Shown in pieces: positions 45,276-55,400 of a stretch of 64,000 bases of DNA (its first letter is position 1; every line of letters begins with the position of its first letter). The notes below the pieces were generated by a model that had not been told where the DNA came from, searched no databases, and saw nothing but the letters and a program-made list of their open reading frames with translations. The DNA comes from Acidobacteriaceae bacterium (GTDB lineage Bacteria; Acidobacteriota; Terriglobia; Terriglobales; Acidobacteriaceae), in assembly GCA_903642235.1 (NCBI GenBank), contig CAHJWL010000006.1, positions 220,769-284,768 on the forward strand, given 5' to 3'. The translations under genes and the position numbers were made by a program.

Positions 45276-47573
45276 CTAGCCGATCGGAACATCTGTAAGT
45301 ACTGCGCTTGAAAGCCGTGAGTACACCGGTGGCGTCGATCCGTCATACATGCGCACGTAGAACTCCTCCACCTGCGCGCCGCGCGGTACCGTAAACCCGC
45401 GAACTCCACTTCGAAGCACCAGATCTCCACCCTGCCCCGCTCGGAAGCTGCCGTCTGTCCGCCGCACCTCAAACCCGCCACCACTCGGAGGACTGCAGCC
45501 GGCATCAATCTGCAGCGCGCTCTTGCTGATGCTGACGACCTGCAATCCACCCAGTCCAGGCACCGTCGACGACCCACCTCCTGCAATGACATCACCCGCG
45601 TCCGCAGCCAGTGTCTTCGAAAGCCGAAGGGAGGCGCAGGTCACCCAGTCGTTGGCAAACTCAAGCCGCCAGGTGACCAGCTCGGGAGACGCGGGATCGC
45701 TCACCAGCTGTGCCCGCCGAACCATCACCAGGATTGCTCCAGCTTCCGTTACAAAATTGAGGAAGTCTCCAGGCCAGATGTCCGGAAGATTTACATCTTC
45801 ATACGTTCCTGACACCGCCTCCGCCCGGTTCGTGTTCAAACTCTGTAACGCGCTCGCCGCCGCGGCGCAGTCCTCTGAACTCCACGCGGTTGGCGCAACG
45901 ACGCTTCCATGCCAGATCGCCCTTCCCGGCAAACCACCCTTTGCCTCCGCGGCCACGCTTGCAGCGGCCTGTACCCGCGCCACAGCCCGCCGCGCGCGCC
46001 TGTACTGCACCCGTATCTGCTCGCTCGCAGCTGGCACGCGACCGGGAAAGAACCGCAGCACGCCCGCGCTCGCCAGCAGGAAGTCCGCCCCGGACCCGGC
46101 AACGCCGCCAAGTCGCGTTACCGGCAAACCCGCGCTTGTCATTCCTCGCACCCATACGGTTGACAGGCGCTGCGCCAGAAAGCCTCCAACCGTTCCCACG
46201 AGCTGCACGCTGTTTACCGGCGCAAAGCGGACGCTTGCCGGTGAGTTTGCCAGCGTGCCGTCATACAGCACTGTCGCGGGCGTGTTTGAAGAGAGCCCGA
46301 GATCCACCACCTCAAACACCACGTCCGGCGATGCCCGCACCACCCCACCGCCAAACTGCTGTGGGACCCCGCCAAGTGTCACCACATAGCTCTGCCGCAC
46401 TCGCTGCGTCTCGGTCGAATGCAGATGGAGCCGCAAGGTGTACATGTGTCCGCTCGCCAGTGTCGTCGTCGTCCCCGCACTCGCGCCATTCACCCACGCG
46501 CCCAGAGTGGTCGCACCGCTCGCTTGCCGCACATCAAAGCCCGCCACACAGGTTGCGCGGCTCACCGGCCCACTGTAGAGCCCCAGCAGCACGCCGTCGC
46601 TTCCTTGCCCCAGCGATACGTTCCTGGCCTCGAGCACCACGACGCCGCCAAGCTCCACTGCGCTCGCCGCGATCAGCGTAGTCTGGCCGTCAAGCCCAGT
46701 GCCTCCTCCCAGCATCAATCCGCCGGCACCCACGGTGAGATGCGAGCCAGGATCCCCTCCCGTCCATTGCTGCGGATCGAGTACACCTGCGGAGAAGTCG
46801 TCTTGCACAATCGTTCGGCTCGCCGCGGATCCTTCCGCAAAGGGTGCCGAGGAAAGCGTAAAAGCACTCGTCGTCCCATCTCCAACGAAGATCTCCGTCA
46901 CATACGTCCCGCCCTCGATCTCACCCGAGATCGTCACATCATTTACCAGCTCCCGAGCCGTCCCTAGCCTCAGACCACTTTCGCTCAGACTGTCATCTGC
47001 TGTCGTCAACGTGTGCCGAAGCGCTCCGAGCGGAGCCATCACCACTTGACCGCTGAGGACGCGATAGCTCGCACCCGCGGCCTCCGCAATGGCGCCGGCA
47101 TTCTCCGACCAGCTCCGCGCCGCGCTCGTCGTCACGCTGCCCACCTGCGCGATCAAACCCGTCGAGGTCGTCGTGAAGCGGCTCCCATCCACCCGGCTCG
47201 TCAGACTTCGCAGCAGCGTATCACCGCTCTCGGCAAAGCTCTCTCCACCGGCTCCCAGGCCCTGCTTGTCCAGCAGCCACTCGTCGCTTAGCGCGCTGAG
47301 CTCCAGCCGATAAACTATTCCCCCGGCCCCACTCCCGAGAGCGACCGCCTCCGGCTCAAGCGGCAGATACCCGGTAAACAGGACGGCCCCCGCATCGCCT
47401 GTTACCACCACCCGTCCCGTTCGCACCGGCCGCTTCAGGCAGTCGCGCATCGTCCATGTGCATGTCTGCGGCACGTTCAGCTTGCGCGCGATCGTTACAG
47501 GACCCTCCGCCATCAAGTAGTCGCTGTACTCAATCGGCCCCAGTCCATCAAGATTGTCGATTGTCAGTCTCAT
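45276..47573 (-). CDS. Tail-tip/baseplate-like phage protein with inserted jelly-roll-like region
   Basis: 765 aa. The N-terminal about 230 residues (LTIDNLDGLGPIEYSDYL, RPVRTGRVVVTGDAGAVLF) resemble the hub or baseplate proteins that follow tail genes. The C-terminal part ends in an Ig-like beta region (VRMYDGSTPPVYSRLSSAV). Residues about 255-420, beginning DDFSAGVLDPQQWTGG, look like a concanavalin/LamG-type jelly roll inserted in the middle, often a glycan-binding fold. The assignment is from position and composition, with no decisive motif. Its start overlaps the portal stop by 4 nt. Confidence 0.55.
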   Translation of the reverse strand: MRLTIDNLDGLGPIEYSDYLMAEGPVTIARKLNVPQTCTWTMRDCLKRPVRTGRVVVTGDAGAVLFTGYLPLEPEAVALGSGAGGIVYRLELSALSDEWLLDKQGLGAGGESFAESGDTLLRSLTSRVDGSRFTTTSTGLIAQVGSVTTSAARSWSENAGAIAEAAGASYRVLSGQVVMAPLGALRHTLTTADDSLSESGLRLGTARELVNDVTISGEIEGGTYVTEIFVGDGTTSAFTLSSAPFAEGSAASRTIVQDDFSAGVLDPQQWTGGDPGSHLTVGAGGLMLGGGTGLDGQTTLIAASAVELGGVVVLEARNVSLGQGSDGVLLGLYSGPVSRATCVAGFDVRQASGATTLGAWVNGASAGTTTTLASGHMYTLRLHLHSTETQRVRQSYVVTLGGVPQQFGGGVVRASPDVVFEVVDLGLSSNTPATVLYDGTLANSPASVRFAPVNSVQLVGTVGGFLAQRLSTVWVRGMTSAGLPVTRLGGVAGSGADFLLASAGVLRFFPGRVPAASEQIRVQYRRARRAVARVQAAASVAAEAKGGLPGRAIWHGSVVAPTAWSSEDCAAAASALQSLNTNRAEAVSGTYEDVNLPDIWPGDFLNFVTEAGAILVMVRRAQLVSDPASPELVTWRLEFANDWVTCASLRLSKTLAADAGDVIAGGGSSTVPGLGGLQVVSISKSALQIDAGCSPPSGGGFEVRRTDGSFRAGQGGDLVLRSGVRGFTVPRGAQVEEFYVRMYDGSTPPVYSRLSSAVLTDVPIG

Positions 47574-48814
47574 CCAGCCACCGTCCCGGCGAGCGGTGAA
47601 AGCCCGCGAATCGTCCGCACCTCTGCCACACTCAGCACCCCCGCCCGCAGCAGCTCCGTCTGAATCTGGACCTCTTCAAGCTCGTTCCGCGAGCTCAGAT
47701 CGTTGAAGCGGAACTCAAACTCCCGCCATCCCAGCTTCTTTGCAAAGAGATCGCGCGTGATGTGCTCTTCAAGCAGCTTCGCCACCGGCACGATCGCGGT
47801 CATAAAGGCCTCATCTGCCATCTCGCTTGCGGTTGACTTGTTCACGTCCTGCTGTAGTCCAAGCAGCATCGGCGGCAGATCAAAGGCATTCGCGATCAGG
47901 CGCAGCAGAAACTCCTGCCACTGCAGGCGCAGGTCGGCATCTGTGCCACCTGCAAACCGCAGCACCTCCGGCTTCGTCTGCGAGCTGATGATCGGCACTC
48001 GTCCCGTGCCCTCAATCTCGTCCTGCCACCAGCGAATCAACCTGTCATGCTGCTCCGGCGTCGCCTCATCCAGCCATAGCGCATACTGCACCACGGAGTT
48101 CGAAGCTAGTCTGCTGGCATACCGGCTCGCGCTCAGCAGATGGTTCACCGTCTCAAACGCAACCTCCAGCCGTCCCAGACCGAAGGGTGTGTGCGTTCGC
48201 GGATTCAGACGGAGGTACATCAGCTCGTCGTCACGAAGCGCCACCACCGCTCCCGTCCCCAGCTGCCCCGTCGCTTGCGCATAGCGCGCCTTCTCCGGAT
48301 CGCCTCGCCAGCTCGCATCAATCTGAATCGTCGCGCCATCGACCGCCCACAGACGAAAAGGCCTGGTCTCATCCCCGGTGGCTTCCATCTCGATCGCGCC
48401 AAACCCACCCACCAGCAGGTCTTCAAGCACCTGCTCCCAAAGCAGACGGAAGCTGTCGCTCGCATTCGGCTCCTCCAGGCAGAGCCGCAGAGCATTCATC
48501 CGCTGCTCCGCATCTCGAACCTCCGCAGGTGCGTAACCGCGACGGATACGAATCTGCCAATCCATGCACGCGATCCGGTCCTTGACTACATTGATCGCGC
48601 GCCGTACCACCGGTGTCTCCGCAAACCGGCGCAAGTTGGCGGGCGTCGGCCTCGGTATCGCAGGCAGCCCCGGTCGAGCTGTTGGACTGTACGGCATCAA
48701 AATCGGCGGCAGGCTACTCGTCTTGCGAGTACCCGCCGATCCCTCTTGCGCCTCAAGGGAAAAGCCGTTCAGCCATCGCCATGCTCCCGTCACTGCCTCA
48801 TGCAATCCCATCAT
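47570..48814 (-). CDS. Phage portal protein (HK97/lambda-type)
   Basis: 414 aa. Portal features are TPANLRRFAETPVVRRAINVVKDRIACMDW at the stem side, ELMYLRLNPRTHTPFGLGRLEVA (about 195-217), LLSASRYASRLASNS, LPPMLLGLQQDVNKSTASEM (about 315) and a C-terminal helical region. It forms the dodecameric DNA channel at one capsid vertex. It starts 21 bp after the T-tract of a hairpin element. Position after the kinase/DUF3037 pair rather than directly after terminase is unusual. Confidence 0.85.
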   Translation of the reverse strand: MMGLHEAVTGAWRWLNGFSLEAQEGSAGTRKTSSLPPILMPYSPTARPGLPAIPRPTPANLRRFAETPVVRRAINVVKDRIACMDWQIRIRRGYAPAEVRDAEQRMNALRLCLEEPNASDSFRLLWEQVLEDLLVGGFGAIEMEATGDETRPFRLWAVDGATIQIDASWRGDPEKARYAQATGQLGTGAVVALRDDELMYLRLNPRTHTPFGLGRLEVAFETVNHLLSASRYASRLASNSVVQYALWLDEATPEQHDRLIRWWQDEIEGTGRVPIISSQTKPEVLRFAGGTDADLRLQWQEFLLRLIANAFDLPPMLLGLQQDVNKSTASEMADEAFMTAIVPVAKLLEEHITRDLFAKKLGWREFEFRFNDLSSRNELEEVQIQTELLRAGVLSVAEVRTIRGLSPLAGTVAG

Positions 48815-48834
48815 CTCTCTCCGATCGTTAGCTG

Positions 48835-48870
48835 TTATAAAAACAAAAGCGCCGCCCGCAAGGGCCGCGC
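48835..48870 (-). terminator. Hairpin with T-tract between DUF3037 and portal genes
   Basis: On the minus strand a 9-bp stem (48862-48870 with 48849-48857) with one internal G-G mismatch and a TTGC loop is followed by TTTTGTTTTT. It ends the terL-kinase-DUF3037 segment and lies 21 bp upstream of the portal ATG. A related hairpin precedes the major capsid gene. Confidence 0.75.
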
Positions 48871-48959
48871 CTTCATCAACACCTACTTGTCTACTCGTAA
48901 GGACTGTCTGCCTATCGTGGGTGTTTCTCTAGACAGAGAATCTCATCTGTCGGCCTGGC

Positions 48960-49793
48960 TCACACGCGCAGCTCCTGCGCCGCCGTCTCGGCAATCCGTC
49001 GAAGGTCGTTCGTCGTCATCACGCGAATCGACTCACGCTCCATCGTTTCCACCGCGAATCGATACCGCTCTTGCTCCTCTCCGTCCTGGCGAAGAGGTGG
49101 CACGATCGCCGTCAACTCAAGCGTCGCACCCTCCTTCGCGCGCACACCCGCACTCAGGTCTCTTGCCGCGTACGCCAGCACCTTTGCCCCATCCATGTCA
49201 CCCTGCAGCGTAACTGCCTGGAACATCAGGATCCTTCCGTTCGGTCGATACCCGCAATCAATCCGGAGCGGATCGCCCGCCCTCGTATACTCTGCCGCCC
49301 GGATCTCCTTCCGCAGCAGCGCCCACACACCTGATCCTTCAAACGCGCGCCGCATCGCTAGAACGAGCAGCGCTCGGCTTCCCTCGCGTGCCCTCATCGT
49401 GCGGGGCGCGGCGTTGACGTAGAGGCTCATCAGCCGGTCCATCTCTGCCGCCATCGTCTCCGCCAGACTGGCCCGCCATGGCGTCATCTGCACCTGATTG
49501 GAAAAACTCGACTCCAGTACCTCCATGAGCGGCCGTACCTCAAGCGACAGCGACGGATCACCGGCACCCTCGCGCACCCGCTCCCTTAGCTCGCCTTCCA
49601 GCGCCTCCAGCATAGGCACATCAACATCCCCGTCCAGGCTTCGAACGCGGCTCCATCCTTGCGCGAAGCGAAGCAGCAGTGTCCCCGCCCCGCCTACCTC
49701 GCGCAGCACGACGCCGATATTCACAAACTCCTCGCGTGCAACATCCGGCACATACCGGAACAGCCGGAATTCACATGCTACGCGCTCTCGCAT
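48960..49793 (-). CDS. DUF3037 family protein
   Basis: 277 aa from the ATG at 49793. The DUF3037 start pattern is clear (RVACEFRLFRYVPDVAREEFVNIGVVLRE), with the rest predicted alpha/beta (RFAQGWSRVRSLDGDVDVPML, LDRLMSLYVNAAP-like). Biochemical function unknown. It follows the HipA-like gene by 14 bp on the same strand. HipA-like and DUF3037 genes are known to occur as neighbours in many bacterial genomes, so the two probably form one module. Confidence 0.85.
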   Translation of the reverse strand: MRERVACEFRLFRYVPDVAREEFVNIGVVLREVGGAGTLLLRFAQGWSRVRSLDGDVDVPMLEALEGELRERVREGAGDPSLSLEVRPLMEVLESSFSNQVQMTPWRASLAETMAAEMDRLMSLYVNAAPRTMRAREGSRALLVLAMRRAFEGSGVWALLRKEIRAAEYTRAGDPLRIDCGYRPNGRILMFQAVTLQGDMDGAKVLAYAARDLSAGVRAKEGATLELTAIVPPLRQDGEEQERYRFAVETMERESIRVMTTNDLRRIAETAAQELRV

Positions 49794-49807
49794 CCGTCTC
49801 TCCTCGG

Positions 49808-50662
49808 CTACCCGACAGACCACGCGCCTGTCGGTTCTGCAGTCAGAGCCCGGTCCCGCCACCTGCCAAAAGGTCGCCGGTCCGACTCCCGGAAAGCCTC
49901 AATCAACTCGCGTACACCCGCCCGCCGTCGCAGCAGCTCCTCCATCAAGCCCTCAAGGGAACTCGTCTGGCCGTCATACCACTCTGGCGGTACCGCATCC
50001 GCAATGCTCCACAGCGTCTCCGCCTTGATCGCCTCAATCCGGCTCAGCCACGGCTCAAAACTCTCCCATCCCGTTACTCCGTCATAGACCAGGTTCCTGC
50101 CATACACACCGCGTTTCGCCGCATCCGGAAAGTCCCACGCATCCGCGTTGAAACAGAATCCTTGGTCGATGAACGTCGCCCTGTAGCCGCGCTCTCGCAC
50201 CTTTCGGCTGAAGACCGCCTGCCGTCCATTGCAGTTACCCGTCCATTTATCAAGGGCCAGTACGCCCGCGAAGGTAGACAGGTTCTTCACCTCACGGAGC
50301 GCCTGTTCCGGCAGGTAATCCACCACGTGCCGCGCCAGCTCGTTGCCCACATACTGACATCCAAACTGCAGACCCGCGCGGCATCTCTCGCGCCGGCCCA
50401 CCGCGCGCTCCACATACAAATCGCCCGTGTTCTCGATCAGCCATTCCGTCACCTCGACCACATCCGTCACCGGAACCGGGAGTCCGATCGCCTCCGCCAG
50501 CCTTGTCGCGATCAATTCATTCGCCAGCACCCGCAAACCCTGCGGATTATTCTGGAACTTCACCACCCATAGATGGCTATCGGCCCCCACCATCAGCTGA
50601 CTCTGCGCCCCTCCGCGCATTCGCCCAATCGCCTGCACCGCCAGAACGGCCACCCGTCGCAC
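49808..50662 (-). CDS. HipA-like kinase
   Basis: 284 aa. Seen: GGAQSQLMVGADSHLWVVKF (ATP-lobe strands, Lys35), NNPQGLRVLANELIATRLA, the catalytic-loop-like LDKWTGNCNGRQAVF (Asp138, Asn143, Asn145) and FIDQGFCF (Asp166, metal-binding). The order fits the compact HipA_2-type kinase rather than full HipA. The usual D in the N-x-D position is N145 here, so activity is uncertain. No HipB-like antitoxin is adjacent; the partner is the DUF3037 gene 14 bp downstream. Its first 86 bp overlap the 3' end of terL in another frame. Confidence 0.82.
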   Translation of the reverse strand: MRRVAVLAVQAIGRMRGGAQSQLMVGADSHLWVVKFQNNPQGLRVLANELIATRLAEAIGLPVPVTDVVEVTEWLIENTGDLYVERAVGRRERCRAGLQFGCQYVGNELARHVVDYLPEQALREVKNLSTFAGVLALDKWTGNCNGRQAVFSRKVRERGYRATFIDQGFCFNADAWDFPDAAKRGVYGRNLVYDGVTGWESFEPWLSRIEAIKAETLWSIADAVPPEWYDGQTSSLEGLMEELLRRRAGVRELIEAFRESDRRPFGRWRDRALTAEPTGAWSVG

Positions 50663-52199
50663 CTCGCCTCTCGAGAATACTGGAAAGATCCGCCATCCTC
50701 ACCGCCCGCCCATCTCGCTTCTCTTGGAGCTCGGCCCGCACTGCCTGACCAATCGCCATCGCCATCACGCAGTCATCATGCGCCCCAGCTGGAGCTCCCA
50801 TGCGGCCGCCGGCTAGTGTTACAAATGTCCTGCACTCCGTGAGCAGACGCTTGCTCGAGAACAGCCACGGCTCCTCCGCCAGCAGCCCGCCCAGCCGGCT
50901 GATCATCCTTGGTTTGTTTGCCGCCGTCGTCAGCCACCCCGGCATGCCGGCCTGCTCATACAGTCGAGAGTACCTCTCCTCACTCTCTAAATACGCCAGC
51001 ACCGCTGCACCATGATTGTTGCGTTCCACTACGATCATTCCACCGCTGTACTCCCTCCCCAGCTGTGCCGCCATCTTTGCCAACTCCCGCACCCCCATGT
51101 GCCGCCGCAGCTCCGCGCATTGCAGCCCCGTCTCCCACTCCAGCACCTGCACCACGGAGTAGTCGCCATCCGCTCCTCCGCCTGCCGTGTCGACCGCCAG
51201 CAGGTAGTCGCGCCCATTCACCGGCGGCAGCCAGACCTCAAGCGCTCCACCATGCCTCATCGCCACCGGCATCCCCACCTGACCCAGCCGTCGATCGATC
51301 GCATCCAGATCGAAGCAGCAATCGCCCGTCGCTCGAAAGCAGCTTTGCGCATCTTCCGCAAACTCCTGCCCCCTCATACCGCGGTACTCCCGCTCCAGCA
51401 CCCGGCGGAATCCGATCTGCTCGCCGCTCAATCCGTGCGCGTCCACTAACGCCTGTTCGTCTGCCGTCATAACGGCCGGCGCCGCCCCCACATACTCCTC
51501 TTCCATCCACCAAGGGAAAAAGTGCTGCACCACCCCCTTCTCTCCCGCGCTCAGCCACTCGTCGTAGAAGCACCCGTATGCCCCATTAGGCGTCGACTCC
51601 ATCACCATCTCGCCTCCAGGAGCCAGCGCCGCGCGCAAACCGGCAAGTGTCATCGCCGCGTCACCTTGCCATCGGCTCACTTCACTGCAGTGCAGCTGTT
51701 GCATCGTCAGGCCGCGCCCGGCATTCTCATCTCCAGCACTCAGCACCCGAAACTCGCTGTCGATCCGCTCGAACCGCATCTGTCCTGCGTTCAATCGACT
51801 CAGCCGCAGCGGCCCCTCCCGCAACTCCCTTGGCAGCGCCTGCCAGAAGCGTTGCACCATCCGGAAGATCCCCTCCGCCGCCTCCCGCGTCTGTGCCGTC
51901 TGTACAGTCAGCACGCCCGGTCGCGTTATCGTCTTCAGAAAGAACCGGCCTGCAATCCACGTCGTCATGCCCATCTGCCGGGCCTTCAAGATCACATTCC
52001 GCTGCCCGCGTCTCGCCTCAAAGGCCCGCTGCACTGCATTGGCCATCAGCGGCCTCTCCACACCATGCCGGTCGCGAACCCGCAGCAGCGTCTCCGCCAG
52101 CCACATCGCCACACTGTCCCCTCCGAGCGTCTCAGGCCTCTCGTCGAGCATGGCCCCCAAAGCCAGCAACTCCTCCGTTCCCCACCGCAGCCCGTCCAT
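50577..52199 (-). CDS. Phage terminase large subunit
   Basis: 540 aa. The packaging ATPase has VILKARQMGMTTWIAGR (70-86) as the Walker A-like motif and GGEMVMESTPNGAYGCFYD downstream. The C-terminal RNase H-like nuclease has YLLAVDTAGGGADGDYSV (near 345), IVVERNNHGAAVLAY and GAHDDCVMAMAIG carrying the acidic residues. It cuts and pumps DNA into proheads. The small subunit is not adjacent; the 61439 gene is a candidate. The last 30 codons overlap the HipA-like gene. A 12-base C tract lies 58 bp upstream of the start. Confidence 0.92.
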   Translation of the reverse strand: MDGLRWGTEELLALGAMLDERPETLGGDSVAMWLAETLLRVRDRHGVERPLMANAVQRAFEARRGQRNVILKARQMGMTTWIAGRFFLKTITRPGVLTVQTAQTREAAEGIFRMVQRFWQALPRELREGPLRLSRLNAGQMRFERIDSEFRVLSAGDENAGRGLTMQQLHCSEVSRWQGDAAMTLAGLRAALAPGGEMVMESTPNGAYGCFYDEWLSAGEKGVVQHFFPWWMEEEYVGAAPAVMTADEQALVDAHGLSGEQIGFRRVLEREYRGMRGQEFAEDAQSCFRATGDCCFDLDAIDRRLGQVGMPVAMRHGGALEVWLPPVNGRDYLLAVDTAGGGADGDYSVVQVLEWETGLQCAELRRHMGVRELAKMAAQLGREYSGGMIVVERNNHGAAVLAYLESEERYSRLYEQAGMPGWLTTAANKPRMISRLGGLLAEEPWLFSSKRLLTECRTFVTLAGGRMGAPAGAHDDCVMAMAIGQAVRAELQEKRDGRAVRMADLSSILERRGATGGRSGGAGDWANARRGAESADGGGR

Positions 52200-52256
52200 T
52201 CTTTCCCTCTCGTGGTAGCTAGCGCCGGTCTATCATTGTCCTCTCGACCGAATCCG

Positions 52257-52268
52257 CCCCCCCCCCCC
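52257..52268. repeat. C12 homopolymer tract upstream of terL
   Basis: Twelve consecutive C residues (G on the coding strand) lie 58 bp before the terL ATG, directly next to repeat family B. It is the longest homopolymer I saw in the window. Confidence 0.85.
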
Positions 52269-52274
52269 AAGAAA

Positions 52275-52332
52275 GCCGTCATCTCGACCGGAGCGAGACA
52301 GCAGTATCGTCTCGCGTAGTGGAGAGATCCCC
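52275..52332 (+). repeat. Dispersed repeat family B
   Basis: GCCGTCATCTCGACCGGAGC at one end and GGAGAGATCCCC at the other, matching the ends of the inverted copy at 36777-36816 around a different, longer middle (CAGCAGTATCGTCTCGCG). A diverged third copy starts at 63908. Confidence 0.7.
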
Positions 52333-52402
52333 GTATTTCGTCGTTGTCCTGGCTTATTTCCTGAGGTTGCAAGCGCAAGTTCTTAACTTGCGATATCCCC
52401 GC

Positions 52403-55400
52403 CTACTGCACCACCCGCACGTTGTAGCTCACCAGCGGCGGCGTCCCAGCACTCACAGCGCAAACCTGCACCGACACAGTATTCGCCGTCGTCACCGCCG
52501 CACTCAGCATCATCAACCCGCCGGGCAGGCTGCCATCGCTCGCACTCACCATCACGGGCGTTCCGATCGCGGCACCCGCCACAGTGGCCGTGCCACTCGC
52601 GCACGTTCCTGCCGCGAGCGCCTTTCCGCCAATCGCTCCCGTCTGTCCCGCAAGCACTCCCGCGAAGTTCGCAGCCTTCACATTCCCCCCGGCATCCACC
52701 TGGAACTGAGCGCTGGACCCCACGTTCAACAGCGCCGGAAGAGCACTGCCCACACTGGCTGCATTGCCAATCGCCACCGGTCCGCCATTAAGCCACACCG
52801 ACGATCCCTTCACCTGCAGCGGATCTCCACCCGCATACGTCTCAAGCGACCCATACGGCACCGGTGTATTCCACCAGCAATAGAACGTTGAGTTATGCGC
52901 CGAAATCGTTCGCCCGAAACCCTGGCAGAACTGTGACCCTGCCCCAAGATTGGGCGCCGTAAAGGACAGCACCTGCGGAGCCACGGTATCCGAGTTGATC
53001 GTCAGCGACTTTGCCGTTACTCCAGTAAACGTGCCCGCAGCTGGCGTCGTCCCACCGATCACCGCCCCATCCACGCTGGCCCCCTTAATCGTTCCACCTG
53101 CAATCGCCGCCGTCGCCGCCGTCACAGCTCCTGCCGTCACGGTTCCCGCGGTGAACCCCTGCGGTGTAAATCCGAACGTCGTTCCCCGTAAATTGAAGTT
53201 CAACGCACTCGTCAGCGGTTGGAAGCTCACGCTGTCGTAGCTCGCATTGCTGTCAAGCTCGAACAGCTTGTAGCCCGAGTTCCATCGGCCGCAGCCATGC
53301 GAATTGCAATGCACCTGAAACAGTCCCGTCTCGCCCGCCTGCACCTCCATCACACGGTTCCACACGCCCTGCACCTGGAACGCGTCATCCGGTGCGCTGT
53401 GTGTGCCGCCGTTGCCGAAGTAGCTGCTCGCCGGCGCGGCATTTGCGATGCTCCATCCCCGTAGCCCCGGCCCGACGGTGTTCTCGTACTGAATCCCGGC
53501 GCTCAGTTGTGCCGCCGGCCGCGGTACGCTCTGCCCCACAAACGTCGTATCCGCCGCCACATTTTCTTGAAAGTAGTGCGGCTCTTCCACGGCATCGCCC
53601 GCCGCCCACGCCACCGTGTTCGCCGCCAGCGTCAGCTGTCCGTCCACCTTCTTCGTCGTCGGGTTCAGAACGCCCAACACCTCCGCCATCGGGTAAAGCA
53701 CATAGCCGCCCGTCAGCGCACCGATGCTTCCGCCGCTGCTCGTTCCGTCCGCTCCCGGACTCGGGTAGGTCAAACTGTTCGGACCGGTCGTCGTCACAGG
53801 GAAGCTGCCATTGAAGCTCGCGTCCGCAACCCCCGCGACAGTAAGTGCTAACCCATTCACATCCGCCGGCAGCGGAGCCGTCGTCGTCACCGCCACCACT
53901 CCTCCCGCACGCGTGATCGAGGCAATCGACAGGCTCACGTTCACATATGCGCTCGTAGAGCCCATCACGCCCACGATTGGCGTCACGTTCCCCGCATAGA
54001 ACAGCAGCGTCGGAGACGCCGCTCCAATCACGGGAAACACTTGCCGGATGCCGTTCACCGTGTCGACGGTCTGCTCCAGCCCATACCCGCACAGACCGCC
54101 TACCGCCACCGTCGATCCTGCCGCATGCACCTTGTTCAGGGTCAAGGTCACATGCGTTGCATCCACCACGCTGTAGTTCGCCATCTCGAAGTTCGTCGGG
54201 TTACCGGGCGAGGGAGGATCCGTCACACACGCCACTCCATTCGCCTGCGGTAGCGCCACCGTCGTCGTGCTGAAGACGCTCGCCACACCGGTCGTCGCAA
54301 TCGGCAGCGTCACAGTTCCCGGAGCCATCGAAGTCGCCGAGCCTGGCGCCACCTGCGTCATCTGCAGGAACACACTCGGCGGAAACGCCGTGCCCGCAAA
54401 CGTCGCCGTCGGCCCGATCACGCCGTTCGCCGTGCGCGCTCCCCCTGTCAAGACACCGCCCCTGATCGTCTTTGCCGGGTTCAGATCCAGCAGATACCGG
54501 CCCTCACCCTGGGTTCCCGCCGCCGCCATTACAGCCACGCCCACCGTTGTCGACCCCGTCGTGCATCCTGTGCCGCACGTTCCGGTAAATACTTTCGTGT
54601 CTTCATGAAACTGCAGATCCATCGGGTGCGCGCCCTCATCCGCCTCATCCCGAAACCCGCCCGACGCCAGCATGAACTGCGATCCCATCAGGCAGTCACC
54701 TACGCCATAACAGTTGATCTCATGCGAGTCCAGAACATGCTGCCCCGGCGTGTTGTACGTTCCCGCTACTGACATCGCCACATAGTTGCTCTTGAAATAG
54801 GGTCCATTGTTGCCCGCTATCGTTGCCGGCAGCTGGTTCGATCCACCCGTCAACCCCTCATGCGTGATCGAGATCGCCATCGACGTCGGCTGTCGCGATC
54901 CTGTCACCTGGTGCACACTCGAGGCACTTCGCGTCGAAGTCACGTCCAGAGCCTCGCCCACATCGAGCCCCGGGAATCCCTGGTTCATCGGGTTCAGGTA
55001 GCTGTCGTGCCGGCCGCCACCTCGCAGATCCTCCACATGTGTTCCGTTCGTTCCGCTGCTGCTCCACTGTGTCGGCGTGGTTGGCTCGGTCGAGCCATAC
55101 TCGTTCTCGACCACAACCTGGCACCCACCCGCGCAATCTGCGGAGGCCGTCGCGTTGGCCAGGCCGTTATTTCCTCTCGCGTTTACATATTGACTCGCGT
55201 ACTCCACATTGTTCAGCCGGTTCGCCTGCAGCTCCGTTCCTGCTGGCTGTGTCACCGCCTGTGTGCCCGTCGGTGCGACGCCGACCTTCTGCGCAATTGC
55301 TGTGCCCACACCCGCTACCACCGTGTCCACATAGTGCTTGTTCGCCGCCTGCACGCCTGTCGTCGGATCTCCGGCCAGCCCCAGCGGCCCAACCATCGCG

